Shown here: piece by piece, positions 8,290 to 16,309 of the stretch
Layout of the letters: the number at the start of each line of letters is the position of its first letter
Numbering within the stretch: position 1 is the stretch's first letter
Assembly (NCBI RefSeq): GCF_014207095.1
Contig: NZ_JACHBG010000004.1
Coordinates: 1-64,000, forward strand
From: Martinezella lusitana
GTDB lineage: Bacteria; Pseudomonadota; Alphaproteobacteria; Rhizobiales; Rhizobiaceae
DNA length: 64,000 bases
Direction of reading: 5' to 3'
Notes under the pieces: model-generated
Seen by the model: the letters and a program-made list of their open reading frames with translations, nothing else
What the model was told of the DNA's origin: nothing
Databases searched by the model: none
Program-made: the position numbers and the translations under genes

Positions 8290-9006
8290 TGCACGCTGCC
8301 GGCTGAGGTGGCGACCGACCCAATTGAACCTTGGAATTTGATAGGCAGCCAAGGCAGGACTTAGCGCATGGGCTTCCGGCAGATCGCCAGCATAGGCGAT
8401 TTGCGCTCGCGCGGCCTGTCCGGCTGCGGGACGGATCACTATGCCCAGAGACAACGAAGAACTTGGCCGTTTCCTGGAGGCTCGCGGTAGAAGCAACCGA
8501 AACAAGTCCGATGTGCGAAAGCTCCGCCAACCCAGCGGAAAGCGTGGCGCCCAAACAAGAGCGGAACGCTTCAAGGATCGCGTCGGTTTGTTAGCCATGC
8601 TGGCGCTGCTTTGGGGCGCCCATGCACTCATGCGATCGGCTACACGGTTGTTTTTTCGCGGTTTCCTATCTGCGAACCAGACGCGCATGCTGCTTCGGCG
8701 GGCAGCATGGCTCAACAGAAAGAGCCTTGCAATTCTCCGACGTCGCCAGGGCCGGCGTCTCCTCAATCGCTATGCCGAAACCGACAACCATGACTGCGGG
8801 GCTTGATCAGATCTTACCCAACATGGGGACCGTTTTTGAGTTCGGCGTCACTATCGGTTTCGCTCGGCAACGCTGCCGGCTTGCGGACGAATAGGCCTCT
8901 CGCTCCGGCGAGGTTTATAAAGGCTGCGGTTGTTTTCGGACTTGGGCTGAGGCAGTTTGCCATTCGCGCATGCAGGTGCCGGGACGAGGATGCAAGGACG
9001 AGAGAC
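8290..9006. other. Intergenic region, no supported gene
   Basis: About 700 bases separate the ABC ATPase from the sensor kinase. Several open frames exist, the longest forward one 8441-8806 and very Arg-rich, but none has a clear ribosome site or a recognisable domain. The promoter of the two-component operon must lie in the last part. I see nothing else definite. Confidence 0.4.
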
Positions 9007-10071
9007 ATGAGACGCGAGTTTCTGAAATATCTTTCCGAGATGCCCGTGCTTTGGTTCGGTATCTCGGTTCTCGTCGGCCTTATTTTCATCGGTGACACCG
9101 TCACGGACTTGGAAATTGCTTTTGCAGTTCTCTATGTCTCGGTGATCCTGCTAACGGTTCGCTCAGGTCGAACCGGCGCGATCGCCGTTGTCGGCATTGC
9201 CTGCGCCGCCCTTACCATTCTGAGCTATTTTCTGACGCGCCACGGCGCCTCTCAGGCCGGCCTGATCAACAGTGCCCTGAGCATCGTTGCCATCGGTGCG
9301 ACAACCTATCTGGCGATCAGGATCGAGACGATCGACGCAAGGGCAAGGGAAGCCCAGTCCGAACTCGCGCGGATGTCACGCCTGATGATCGTCGGCGAAC
9401 TCGGCACCTCCATTGCCCACGAGGTCAGCCAGCCGATCACGGCGATTACGGCGAACGGCAACGCTGCGCTTCGTTGGCTGGCAGCCGCACCCGCCGATCA
9501 CGACGAGGCTCGAAGAGCTATCGAGCGGATCGTAGCGGATGCTGGCCGTGCGGGAGATGTCATCGGTCGTGTCCGGTTGCTCGTTTCGCGATCGTCTCCT
9601 TCGCGTGACATGGTCGATCTGGGCGAGGCGATTGACAACGTGCTGGAGCTTGTGCGCAGCGAAATCCGGAAGAATCAGATATTGCTTCGAACGGAGCTCG
9701 CCAATGACCTGCCGCTGGTGGCCGGCGACCGCGTGCAGCTTCAGCAGGTGATCCTCAACTTCGTCATGAATGCGATAGAGGCTCTGGCGGATGTCAGTGC
9801 CGATGTGCGCGAGTTGCTCGTCAGTGCTGCTGCCGCCGAAAGCAAGATTACCGTCAGCGTGCGCGACACGGGCATCGGCATAGCGCCAGCCAGGCTCGAT
9901 CGAATATTCGAGGCGTTCTACACGACCAAGCCAAACGGTATGGGAATGGGATTGGCCATCAGTCGTTCGATCATCGAGGCGCATGGTGGCTCCGTGTATG
10001 CGGCACCCAATTTTCCGCACGGGACAGTATTCGGCTTCACGCTGCCGCTGGACGGAAAATCGAGGGGATAG
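9007..10071 (+). CDS. Membrane-bound sensor histidine kinase
   Basis: This 354-residue kinase has four predicted transmembrane helices in residues 12-105 and no large periplasmic loop, so it probably senses a membrane-linked or internal signal. The dimerisation/phosphoacceptor box (GTSIAHEVSQPITAI) has the target His at residue 138. The catalytic domain follows, with the N box (QQVILNFVMNAIEAL), G1 (VRDTGIGIAP), F (IFEAFYTTK) and G2 (GMGMGLAISRSI) motifs. It resembles the FixL-like kinases that pair with FixJ-type regulators but lacks a PAS/haem domain. The start at 9007 has AAGGACGAGAG upstream; a longer frame to 8803 has no such site. The response regulator begins three bases after its stop, so the two are translated together. 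Confidence 0.92.
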   Translation: MRREFLKYLSEMPVLWFGISVLVGLIFIGDTVTDLEIAFAVLYVSVILLTVRSGRTGAIAVVGIACAALTILSYFLTRHGASQAGLINSALSIVAIGATTYLAIRIETIDARAREAQSELARMSRLMIVGELGTSIAHEVSQPITAITANGNAALRWLAAAPADHDEARRAIERIVADAGRAGDVIGRVRLLVSRSSPSRDMVDLGEAIDNVLELVRSEIRKNQILLRTELANDLPLVAGDRVQLQQVILNFVMNAIEALADVSADVRELLVSAAAAESKITVSVRDTGIGIAPARLDRIFEAFYTTKPNGMGMGLAISRSIIEAHGGSVYAAPNFPHGTVFGFTLPLDGKSRG

Positions 10072-10074
10072 AAC

Positions 10075-10737
10075 ATGCAAGATCAGCGACCAGCCGTTTA
10101 CGTGATCGATGACGATCCTTCCGTGCGTGACGGGCTCGACAGCCTTCTGCGCTCCGTCGGTTATGATACGCGCGGCTTTGCCTCGCCACGGGATTTCCTG
10201 CAGCATCCTCGTTCAAACGGCCCGGCCTGCATTGTCCTCGACGTCCGAATGCCGGATGCAAGCGGTCTCGATTTTCAGGACGAACTCGTAAGGTCAGGCT
10301 ATCTGACGCCGATCATCTTTCTGACAGGCCATGGTGATGTTCCCATGTCCGTGCGCGCGATGAAGGCTGGTGCGGTGGAATTTCTTCTCAAGCCCTTTCG
10401 CGAACAGGATCTGCTTGATGCCATCCGGCAGGCGCTGGAACTGGATCGCGCTCGTCTTCGAAAGGAAGCTGCCGCAGTCGACCTTCATGAGCATTTTGCC
10501 TCGTTGACGCCGCGTGAGCGCGAGGTGATGGCTCTCGTCGCGCGCGGTCTTTTGAATAAGCAGATTGCAGCGGAGATCGGCTTGAGCGAGATCACGGTGA
10601 AGGTTCATCGCGGTCAGGTCATGCGCAAAATGCACGCAGACTCCGTCGCCGACCTCATCAGAATGGCCGACAGCCTTGGACTGGCCGAAATGGTCATCGA
10701 CGGGAAGGGCAGTGGCAACGCTTCGCGGTCGCGCTGA
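10075..10737 (+). CDS. FixJ/NarL-type response regulator
   Basis: This 220-residue protein has a receiver domain at 1-125, with acidic pocket VIDDDPSVRD, phosphoacceptor Asp56 in VLDVRMPD, switch Thr in FLTGHGDVPM and Lys in LLKPF. A LuxR-type helix-turn-helix occupies 140-205 (LTPREREVMALVARG, then NKQIAAEIGLSEITVKVHRG). The layout and sequence match the FixJ/TtrR/NodW group of transcription activators. It is the cognate partner of the kinase immediately upstream. The regulon is not evident from the window; the neighbouring ABC importer or the NTF2-like gene could be targets, but nothing in the sequence proves this. Confidence 0.93.
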   Translation: MQDQRPAVYVIDDDPSVRDGLDSLLRSVGYDTRGFASPRDFLQHPRSNGPACIVLDVRMPDASGLDFQDELVRSGYLTPIIFLTGHGDVPMSVRAMKAGAVEFLLKPFREQDLLDAIRQALELDRARLRKEAAAVDLHEHFASLTPREREVMALVARGLLNKQIAAEIGLSEITVKVHRGQVMRKMHADSVADLIRMADSLGLAEMVIDGKGSGNASRSR

Positions 10738-10806
10738 GCCCCGATTACTAAACGCGACCGGATCACCGCCGGCATTGCATTGCTGCCCGGATTTTTCTCT
10801 TGCGCC

Positions 10807-11202
10807 TCAAGGGCGTGGCGTGATGGGCGTGCCCTGATGAAATATCATCTGCCAGCGGCCATCGATCCGCTGCCAGATCGAACTACGCAAAACGTGCCGC
10901 TGCCCGCTTGTCTCGTCAGTAGTGCGAATGGTCCGATAGGTCACCAGAACGGCATCGGGTGAGATGGATCGAAAAGCGTAATTGCACACGATTACAGGCG
11001 GCGAGGTTTGCGCCGTTTCTTCCTCGGTCAGGAGCGCGATGAGTTCTGCCCGATCGTCATATATCGTGCCCGAACTGCCAAATTCGACAAAGCCTTCGGC
11101 GAGTAGCCCTGCGACCGCATTGGGAGATTGGCGAATTTCCGGGCGATGCAGCTTCTCCTCGAGCGAGCGAATTTCCTCGAATTCCTGCCGGGCAATGTCC
11201 AT
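10807..11202 (-). CDS. NTF2-like / DUF4440 family protein
   Basis: This 131-residue soluble protein fits the SnoaL/DUF4440 cone fold. It has an N-terminal helix pair (EFEEIRSLEEKLHRPEIR), a strand-rich core (EGFVEFGSSGTIYDDRAELIAL reads as helix-turn-strand) and a final strand RWQMIFHQGTPI typical of the family. These proteins bind small ligands or act as minor enzymes, and function cannot be read from sequence. The start at 11202 follows ACGGAGG. An upstream in-frame ATG at 11235 is possible. It lies at the left border of the prophage and is probably a host gene. Confidence 0.75.
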   Translation of the reverse strand: MDIARQEFEEIRSLEEKLHRPEIRQSPNAVAGLLAEGFVEFGSSGTIYDDRAELIALLTEEETAQTSPPVIVCNYAFRSISPDAVLVTYRTIRTTDETSGQRHVLRSSIWQRIDGRWQMIFHQGTPITPRP

Positions 11203-11255
11203 AGCGATTGTTGCCTCCGTTTCTTTCGATCTCATCCCGGGGAGGGGCGGCGGCC

Positions 11256-11642
11256 TCAGGCTGAGGCCTCGAGATGTTGCTGCCGCTTCATTTTATCTGA
11301 GTGATTGGAATCGGTCTCCCTGAACTGCTCCAATTCGTCGGCAAAAAGCTCGGCGGCGTGACGACCGGGATGGGTTTTATCGTCCTCGATGACCGCCGCT
11401 ATCCTCCGAAACAACTCGGCTTCGAAATTGCTGGCGATAGCTTGGCTACTCGGTCTTGTCAGTCGCGCGCCGCCATTCAGGCGGATTGCCGAGACATAGA
11501 ACTCGTCTTCATAGTCGGCTCCTGCCGAGGTCAGCTCCGCGTACCCGTAGAGCAGCAGCCCGCTTTCCCAGCGATCGCAGAGGCGAATGCTGAGTTCATC
11601 GAATGAATATTCGCAGGAAAAAGCCATGGCATGCATCGTCAT
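11256..11642 (-). CDS. Prophage-associated hypothetical protein under repressor control
   Basis: This 128-residue protein has an N-terminal beta-rich part (CDRWESGLLLYGYAELTSAG, then DEFYVSAIRLNGG) and an acidic helical C-terminus (LFADELEQFRETD). I recall similar proteins beside repressors in rhizobial prophages, but no function is known. GGAGACGAAG precedes the ATG. The 330 bases upstream hold two copies of the palindromic motif that also flanks the early promoter at 12.8 kb, so it is probably switched by the S24 repressor. It marks the left end of the recognisable phage module. Confidence 0.65.
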   Translation of the reverse strand: MTMHAMAFSCEYSFDELSIRLCDRWESGLLLYGYAELTSAGADYEDEFYVSAIRLNGGARLTRPSSQAIASNFEAELFRRIAAVIEDDKTHPGRHAAELFADELEQFRETDSNHSDKMKRQQHLEASA

Positions 11643-11837
11643 CGCTTCGTCTCCGCGCTCGATGCCTCCGGTAAGTCTGCCGCAATAGCGTCGATCCTTA
11701 CGTGCATTGGCGGTCTACTCCTCTTGCGTCCTTATCCGCCGTTCCTTCGGGTTTCGCTGACTTCGCGCAGGCCTTTGAGACTTGCTCGGACCCATTCCTT
11801 CAGGGCCGATCGGCTCTACAGAGCAGGTTGTCATCAA

Positions 11838-11865
11838 ACATAATTCATGTCAACATTATTTATGT
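11838..11865. promoter_or_regulatory. Tandem operator sites for the S24 repressor (left set)
   Basis: Two 13-base imperfect palindromes of the form ACAT-N5-ATGT lie side by side: ACATAATTCATGT (11838-11850) and ACATTATTTATGT (11853-11865). Their centres are 15 bases apart. Read on the minus strand they contain TTGACA. They sit between the 11642 gene and the end of the repressor gene. The same motif occurs at 12786 and 12819. Confidence 0.65.
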
Positions 11866-11972
11866 TTATTCACTTTGAGGCAAACATTAAAGATGTTCAA
11901 CACAGCGGCATCCACATCTCTACCCGCAAGGGAGATTAGATGTCCCACGTGGCTGATCCGGGGATGGCGCTG

Positions 11973-12761
11973 TTACTTGCGGGCGATATGTCCGCAGATG
12001 CGGCCTATGATCGTCAGGCGCGCCAGCTCCACTGTGAATGTCTCCAGCGCTGGATTGTCCGAGATAATCTTGACCTCGCCCGGCTGGCTGAAGGGCACGC
12101 GCTGGAGCCGCTTGATCTGTGGTTCGGAGTAGCCGTCGCTGATGGCGTAGACGGTATCGGTCGTCATCTGGTTCTGCGAGAGGTCGACGATGACCCGGTC
12201 GCCGGGCATGTAGGTTGGCTGCATCGAGTCGCCGATCACTTCCATGATGATGGTGTGGTTCGGCGAGGCCTTCGCTTCATTCCGTAGATAGCCCGTAGGA
12301 ATAAGCCATTCCGCGACGATCTTGTGTCCTGTGACGTTTCCGGAGCCTACGGGCAGATTGATGACTTCTCCAACGACGCCGCTACCGGCGCCGAGCTTGA
12401 CGTCTACCTCGGGTGTTGCGCCGGCGATCTGTGGCTGCCAATGCTCCCTGCTATAGCTGTTTTCTCCGCCGTCTTCGGCAAAACCTTCATTGTCCAGTTC
12501 GTCAGGATCGAAGGATGTGACGATGCGTACAGCGGGGTGGGCTGTCTTATTCGATGCTTCTCCCGTCAACAGGTAGCCGGCGGTCGTTCCGAATTTCTTG
12601 GCGTAGCGATTGGCGATTTCGGCACTGAACTCGTTCTGGCCGTTCTCGTGGGCGCGATAGGTGGAAAGGCTCACCCCCAGCGCTTCTGCTGCCTTCGTTG
12701 CCGATGGATAATTTGCGGCTTCTCGCGCCGCTCTCAGTCGTTCGCCCATTGATCTTTGCAT
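11973..12761 (-). CDS. CI/LexA-like prophage repressor (XRE HTH + S24 peptidase)
   Basis: This 262-residue protein is the likely master repressor of the prophage. An XRE helix-turn-helix spans residues 5-65 (TKAAEALGVSLSTYRAHENG). A linker carries a candidate Ala-Gly autocleavage site (residues 113-114, in QIAGATP), and the S24 signal-peptidase-like domain has the nucleophile Ser179 in GDSMQPT and the general-base Lys217 in PQIKRLQ. The family is known to self-cleave when RecA is activated, which would induce the prophage after DNA damage. AAAGGTCG precedes the ATG. It is divergent from the early genes at 12924, with operator-like palindromes in the gap, and the same palindromes recur near 11.85 kb. 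Confidence 0.92.
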   Translation of the reverse strand: MQRSMGERLRAAREAANYPSATKAAEALGVSLSTYRAHENGQNEFSAEIANRYAKKFGTTAGYLLTGEASNKTAHPAVRIVTSFDPDELDNEGFAEDGGENSYSREHWQPQIAGATPEVDVKLGAGSGVVGEVINLPVGSGNVTGHKIVAEWLIPTGYLRNEAKASPNHTIIMEVIGDSMQPTYMPGDRVIVDLSQNQMTTDTVYAISDGYSEPQIKRLQRVPFSQPGEVKIISDNPALETFTVELARLTIIGRICGHIARK

Positions 12762-12785
12762 TTTTCGACCTTTGCAAATTTAACG

Positions 12786-12831
12786 ACATAAATCATGTTG
12801 ACACGAACATCTTTATCAACATAATTAGTGT
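12786..12831 (+). promoter_or_regulatory. Early promoter with two overlapping repressor operators
   Basis: A good sigma-70 promoter on the plus strand (TTGACA at 12798-12803, 16-base spacer, CATAAT at 12820-12825) is covered by two palindromes: ACATAAATCATGT (12786-12798) touching the -35 box and ACATAATTAGTGT (12819-12831) over the -10 box. Repressor binding would block transcription of the rightward early genes and, being just upstream of the repressor start, could also autoregulate it. Confidence 0.7.
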
Positions 12832-12923
12832 TTATCAAGCCGCAGGCGATGAATTTCGCTGCGGCGTCGGCATTGAGGCTTCCTCGGCGTCCGGCGGAGA
12901 TGGGAATTCGAAGGAGTGGCAGC

Positions 12924-13130
12924 ATGAGTGTGCACAGGAGAAGCAGGAGACCAAATTTCCACGGAGGCGGTTTCGATCATTTCTGGGGCTGCCCGATCTG
13001 CCATCGGACCTTGTCGATCGCCGAGGTCATCGAGCTGCATTGTGAGGGCTGCAATGCGACCGTGAATCCGACGGAAACCTTCGGCCCCGAGTTTGCCACA
13101 GCACAGTCCAGAGATGAGAGGTCGGCATGA
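12924..13130 (+). CDS. Small zinc-ribbon-like early phage protein
   Basis: This 68-residue protein has two paired-cysteine knuckles (CPIC and CEGC, with a His just before the second) separated by about 17 residues, as in a zinc ribbon. The basic N-terminus (MSVHRRSRRPNF) suggests nucleic-acid contact. AAGGAGTGGCAGC precedes the ATG at 12924; the frame is open from 12828 but without a ribosome site. It is the first gene after the repressed promoter, and its stop overlaps the next start (ATGA). Role unknown, possibly regulatory. Confidence 0.7.
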   Translation: MSVHRRSRRPNFHGGGFDHFWGCPICHRTLSIAEVIELHCEGCNATVNPTETFGPEFATAQSRDERSA

Positions 13131-13336
13131 TTGAGATGCTCGAGGGCTTTTTGGCATGTCTCGGAGCTGCTCTTTTTCTCGGCTTGATGCTGGCTGAGAT
13201 GAAGGGGGTCGTTTCGAGATTGGCATCCAGGCGTGATGGTGAGGATTCTGGCGCCCCGGAGAGTGACCAGATGCACTTTCGAACGGCCAGAGATAATACC
13301 AGCCATCCGAACACGCCGGTACACCAGACAAAATAG
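13127..13336 (+). CDS. Small single-span membrane protein, early phage region
   Basis: This 69-residue ORF is translationally coupled to the zinc-ribbon gene by an ATGA overlap. Residues 4-25 form a hydrophobic helix (GFLACLGAALFLGLMLAEM). The remainder is hydrophilic. No family recognised. The tight coupling is the main evidence that it is expressed. Confidence 0.55.
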   Translation: MIEMLEGFLACLGAALFLGLMLAEMKGVVSRLASRRDGEDSGAPESDQMHFRTARDNTSHPNTPVHQTK

Positions 13337-13422
13337 CGCCGACGGCAATAGGTGTCGTCTCTTCAGAAAACAAAACAGAAACCCAACAAGCGGCTTGCCT
13401 TTGCCGGCCGGAGGAGTTTGCC

Positions 13423-13710
13423 ATGAATGAATTTCAAATTGGAACCGAGACCGTGGCCGACGGCTATCTTGGGTGGATTCGCAAGGTCCACCGAGCGACG
13501 AACGAGATTCTCAGAGACCGGCGAGGAGAGCCGATCATCTTTGCGACACAGGATGCTGCAAAGGCCGCCGCAGGGGAGGCTATGGTCGCCTATCTCAATA
13601 CGCCGATGCTGCGTGACGGCGCCAAAGTCGAAGCGCTCTCCAAAGCTGAAGCCTTCTTCAAGCCAAGATCGATCGACTCTGCTGCCGGAACCTCTGGGAC
13701 GGCGATGTGA
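13423..13710 (+). CDS. Hypothetical early phage protein
   Basis: This 95-residue protein with ribosome site CCGGAGGAG upstream begins MNEFQIGTETVADGYLGWIR. A conserved-looking segment (EPIIFATQDAAKAAAGEAMV) reads as a strand followed by an alanine-rich helix. I recall short rhizobial phage proteins with this GWIRKV...F.T...A..AA pattern, but no function is known. It sits in the same rightward early operon. Confidence 0.7.
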   Translation: MNEFQIGTETVADGYLGWIRKVHRATNEILRDRRGEPIIFATQDAAKAAAGEAMVAYLNTPMLRDGAKVEALSKAEAFFKPRSIDSAAGTSGTAM

Positions 13711-13767
13711 TCCCCTTTCCCGCAACGGAGCGGCGAACACTTCATGTGACAGGAGGCAATTGGGTCA

Positions 13768-14184
13768 ATGAGCAAAGGCAAACTTGATCTTCTTCTCGAT
13801 AGTCTCGGTATAAAGCTTGTCCCGGTTCATCGTCGGCGCGCGCCGGCCGAGAGCCATGCGCGCGGGACGATGCAGGAAATTCGCGGGCGCTATGGCGACG
13901 GTCATCTGATCTTCGTGCTGCGCTGCATTCGTCAGACCGCCAACAATCGGGATGAGCTTTGGTCCGATACGATTGGCGCGGTTTCCGATGTTCTCGCTCA
14001 ACGCCAGGATTGGGCGCTTCAACGTCCGAGCGATTTGCTCGGTGCTTTCGACGACATCGCGCTTGCCTCGTTGCGCGGGGACGCTGTGGCACGGCGACCA
14101 TGGCCGGTTCGCGCAACGTTGCGGACCTTGATCTATTGGGAATTGGAGAGACGACTTGATGCATCGACACGCCTTGCAGTTTGA
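13768..14184 (+). CDS. Hypothetical early phage protein
   Basis: This 138-residue mostly alpha-helical protein contains a motif region LIFVLRCIRQTANNRDELWS and a C-terminal part rich in Arg and Leu. It overlaps the start of the DUF6362 gene by 26 bases, which suggests coupled expression. I do not recognise a characterised domain. Position between repressor-controlled early genes and terminase suggests a regulatory or packaging-preparation role, but this is only by location. Confidence 0.65.
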   Translation: MSKGKLDLLLDSLGIKLVPVHRRRAPAESHARGTMQEIRGRYGDGHLIFVLRCIRQTANNRDELWSDTIGAVSDVLAQRQDWALQRPSDLLGAFDDIALASLRGDAVARRPWPVRATLRTLIYWELERRLDASTRLAV

Positions 14185-14824
14185 CGGTCTTTCCAGCAAA
14201 GCGGCTGACATTGCCAATTTGAGCCTCATTATCCGCGCTCGTTTCGTTGAGGCGGCGGATACGTTGGTCCATCTCGACGTTCGTGGCGTTCGTCCGGACA
14301 GGATGCGCACGCTCTGGCCAGAGGTTCTGCCCGAACAGATGGACCATGCGGATGTCCGCATTCGCTATCGTCCGAGCGCTGCTGCGATCAGCCGAGCCGA
14401 AGAAGTCCTGCAGGGCTGGTTGCGGATCCATGTTCGCGACGAAGAGCGGCGCATTCTGCTCTCACATTGGTCCGTTTGCCTTGCGGCGCCCTTCGTCGCC
14501 GGATCGTTTCGGGATTTCTGCACTCGAACCGGTCGCGTGCGGCGTACGGCGGAACGCCGTATTCAGAGCGAATTTCAGAATATAGCCAGCATTCTTCTCG
14601 CTGTTTCGCCGATATTGCAGGAACCGGACTGGTCGCGCATTTCACCGATGATGCCGAATTCGGCCAGCGGCTCGGAACGGATTAAACCACCGGCGATCAA
14701 ACATGAAACGCATTGGCTGCCGGACGATGCCCGACCTGTATTCGACGCGGCGAGCCCGGAGCTTGCTGAACTTGCCAAGCGACTGGAGCGCGCAAACCGC
14801 CGTCGCGCGAAGTTGAAAGCCTAG
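14159..14824 (+). CDS. DUF6362-like phage protein
   Basis: This 221-residue protein is similar to the DUF6362 proteins I know from alphaproteobacterial phages. It has an N-terminal helical segment beginning MHRHALQFDG, a central part with WPEVLPEQMDHADV and RAEEVLQGWLRI, then a sigma-like helical stretch (FCTRTGRVRRTAERRIQ). Such proteins often lie just before terminase genes. The helix-turn-helix-like C-terminal half suggests DNA binding, possibly a late regulator, but this is not shown. GGAGAG lies eight bases before the ATG at 14159; a TTG three bases upstream is less likely. Confidence 0.65.
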   Translation: MHRHALQFDGLSSKAADIANLSLIIRARFVEAADTLVHLDVRGVRPDRMRTLWPEVLPEQMDHADVRIRYRPSAAAISRAEEVLQGWLRIHVRDEERRILLSHWSVCLAAPFVAGSFRDFCTRTGRVRRTAERRIQSEFQNIASILLAVSPILQEPDWSRISPMMPNSASGSERIKPPAIKHETHWLPDDARPVFDAASPELAELAKRLERANRRRAKLKA

Positions 14825-14888
14825 ATGGCAGCGACATCGTTCGGTCCGAACCCGCACTTGCCGCTATGCTTCGATCTGAATCTCCTTT

Positions 14889-15599
14889 CTACGATTGCTC
14901 ACCACTTTCAAACGCGAAAACACCGCCTCGCGCAGGGTTTCTCCTGCTCACGCCAAAATCCGGGACGATATATTCAGCCAGAAGGCGGAGCCGCGATGCG
15001 GGCAGGTGGGCACGCCATGGGTCACCGATCAAAACCGTGATGCCTGATGCCAGGCAGCGATCCAGAAATTCCGTAACACCTTTTGCAAGAGCTGCGTCGT
15101 AGAACAGATCGCCGACGCATATAACGTCTGCTGATGGAGGCCGGCCGATTGTGAGATCGGCGAGGACGGTTTGGATGGCGACGTCATTCAGCTTTGCGTT
15201 GAGTCCGGTCGCTGCGATGGCATAGGGATCGATATCGGCTGCGTCCACTTTCGCAGCGCCTGCTTTTGCCGCGGCGATGCCGACGATCCCTGAACCGGCG
15301 CCCAAGTCGACGACATCGCGCCCCGCAACAGTTTCCGGCCTGTCGAGAAGATGGCGAGCCAAGACTAGGCCCCCTCCCCAATAATGCGCCCAATAGGGCG
15401 ATCCGAATTGTGGATCCTTCTCTGCAAGGCGGCGCAGGCCGCTATGCGGTGCTGCCTTGTGGAGCCGAATCTCAGGAATGCCGGGAACCGGCAGAATGGG
15501 AAGGTTGTCGGCAATGAACTGCCGAACGTGGTTGAAGTCCACGACACTTTTTCGGTCATCTTCCAATATCTTCTCTCGCTCGCTCTTCATCAAAGGCAT
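14889..15599 (-). CDS. Class I SAM-dependent methyltransferase (PrmA/ETF-beta type), prophage cargo
   Basis: This 236-residue protein is a seven-strand methyltransferase: motif I VVDLGAGSGIVGIAAAKAG, the acidic ribose-binding Asp in VDAADIDPYA, and a family segment PYWAHYWGGGLVLARHLL that matches the protein-lysine methyltransferases of the ETF-beta/nicotinamide-N-methyltransferase-like group. It probably methylates a protein. It runs against the phage operon, between the DUF6362 gene and the small terminase gene, so it looks like an added cargo gene with its own promoter. No good Shine-Dalgarno precedes either 15599 or the in-frame ATG at 15590. Confidence 0.85.
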   Translation of the reverse strand: MPLMKSEREKILEDDRKSVVDFNHVRQFIADNLPILPVPGIPEIRLHKAAPHSGLRRLAEKDPQFGSPYWAHYWGGGLVLARHLLDRPETVAGRDVVDLGAGSGIVGIAAAKAGAAKVDAADIDPYAIAATGLNAKLNDVAIQTVLADLTIGRPPSADVICVGDLFYDAALAKGVTEFLDRCLASGITVLIGDPWRAHLPASRLRLLAEYIVPDFGVSRRNPARGGVFAFESGEQS

Positions 15600-15955
15600 C
15601 GTGGACAGTCGGTGTGCGCAGATCTCCGCAGACCGAAGTCAGAGCGTTCCGCGCCGTCCGGCATTCCATCGCATCCTTGTGCCACCTTTCTCGCAGTTGG
15701 GAGATCTGACGACAATCTAACTCAAATCGTCGGATGGTCGATCACAATATTTCCTAATAATTTCAGATGATTAACCGCCAGTCTCGTCAAGGCCTTCATT
15801 CGTTGCAGAGCCATCGTCCGCGAGGGGTGTCGCCAAACCCGCCGAATTAGGGTATTCATTTTGGCATGATGAGAACAGTTGCAGCGACGCACTGTTGACC
15901 GCAAGCGATGTCTTAAACCGCTTTTTTCTTTCAAGGTTCATCGGAAATTTCAAGC

Positions 15956-16309
15956 ATGACCAATGCCGACAAGCCGGTCGTGCCGCGCAAGACGCGTGCG
16001 CGCCGGCACAAGTCAGTCTCCGCAGGCGACACGCCGCTCGACTACATGTTGAAAGTGATGCGCGACGATGAGGCGGATCAGAAGCGGCGCGACGAAATGG
16101 CGAAGATCGCAGCCTCCTACGTTCATCAAAAGCCAAGCGAACGTACCGGCGCTGCGGCCGGCGCCAAAGGGGGGCGAGGCCTCACCATCGACTTAACAAA
16201 CGCCACGGATGAGCAGCTTGCCATACTCGAAACCCTCTTCGCTCCGCTTGCCGGATCCGGCGACGATGATGGCGGCGATCCGGGAGGAGAGGGCGAGACG
16301 GACGACTGA
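15956..16309 (+). CDS. Putative small terminase subunit
   Basis: This 117-residue protein directly precedes and overlaps the large terminase gene. It has a basic N-terminus (RKTRARRHKSVSAG), a helical core (TPLDYMLKVMRDDEADQKRR, then MAKIAASYVHQKP) and an acidic C-terminal tail (DDDGGDPGGEGETDD). The TPLDYML segment followed by KRRDEMAK-AA-Y-H is shared by short phage proteins found upstream of terminases and annotated as small subunits. The acidic tail could contact the large subunit. Start codon support is weak but no better one is nearby. Confidence 0.7.
   Translation: MTNADKPVVPRKTRARRHKSVSAGDTPLDYMLKVMRDDEADQKRRDEMAKIAASYVHQKPSERTGAAAGAKGGRGLTIDLTNATDEQLAILETLFAPLAGSGDDDGGDPGGEGETDD

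Noticed and set aside
7327..8766. Minus-strand open frame of 479 codons opposite the ABC ATPase
   Set aside because: Antisense shadow of a well-supported ATPase; composition is Arg/His/Gln-rich with no domain.
8441..8806. Arg-rich forward frame between the ATPase and the kinase
   Set aside because: No ribosome site, no homology pattern, and composition typical of non-coding GC-rich sequence.
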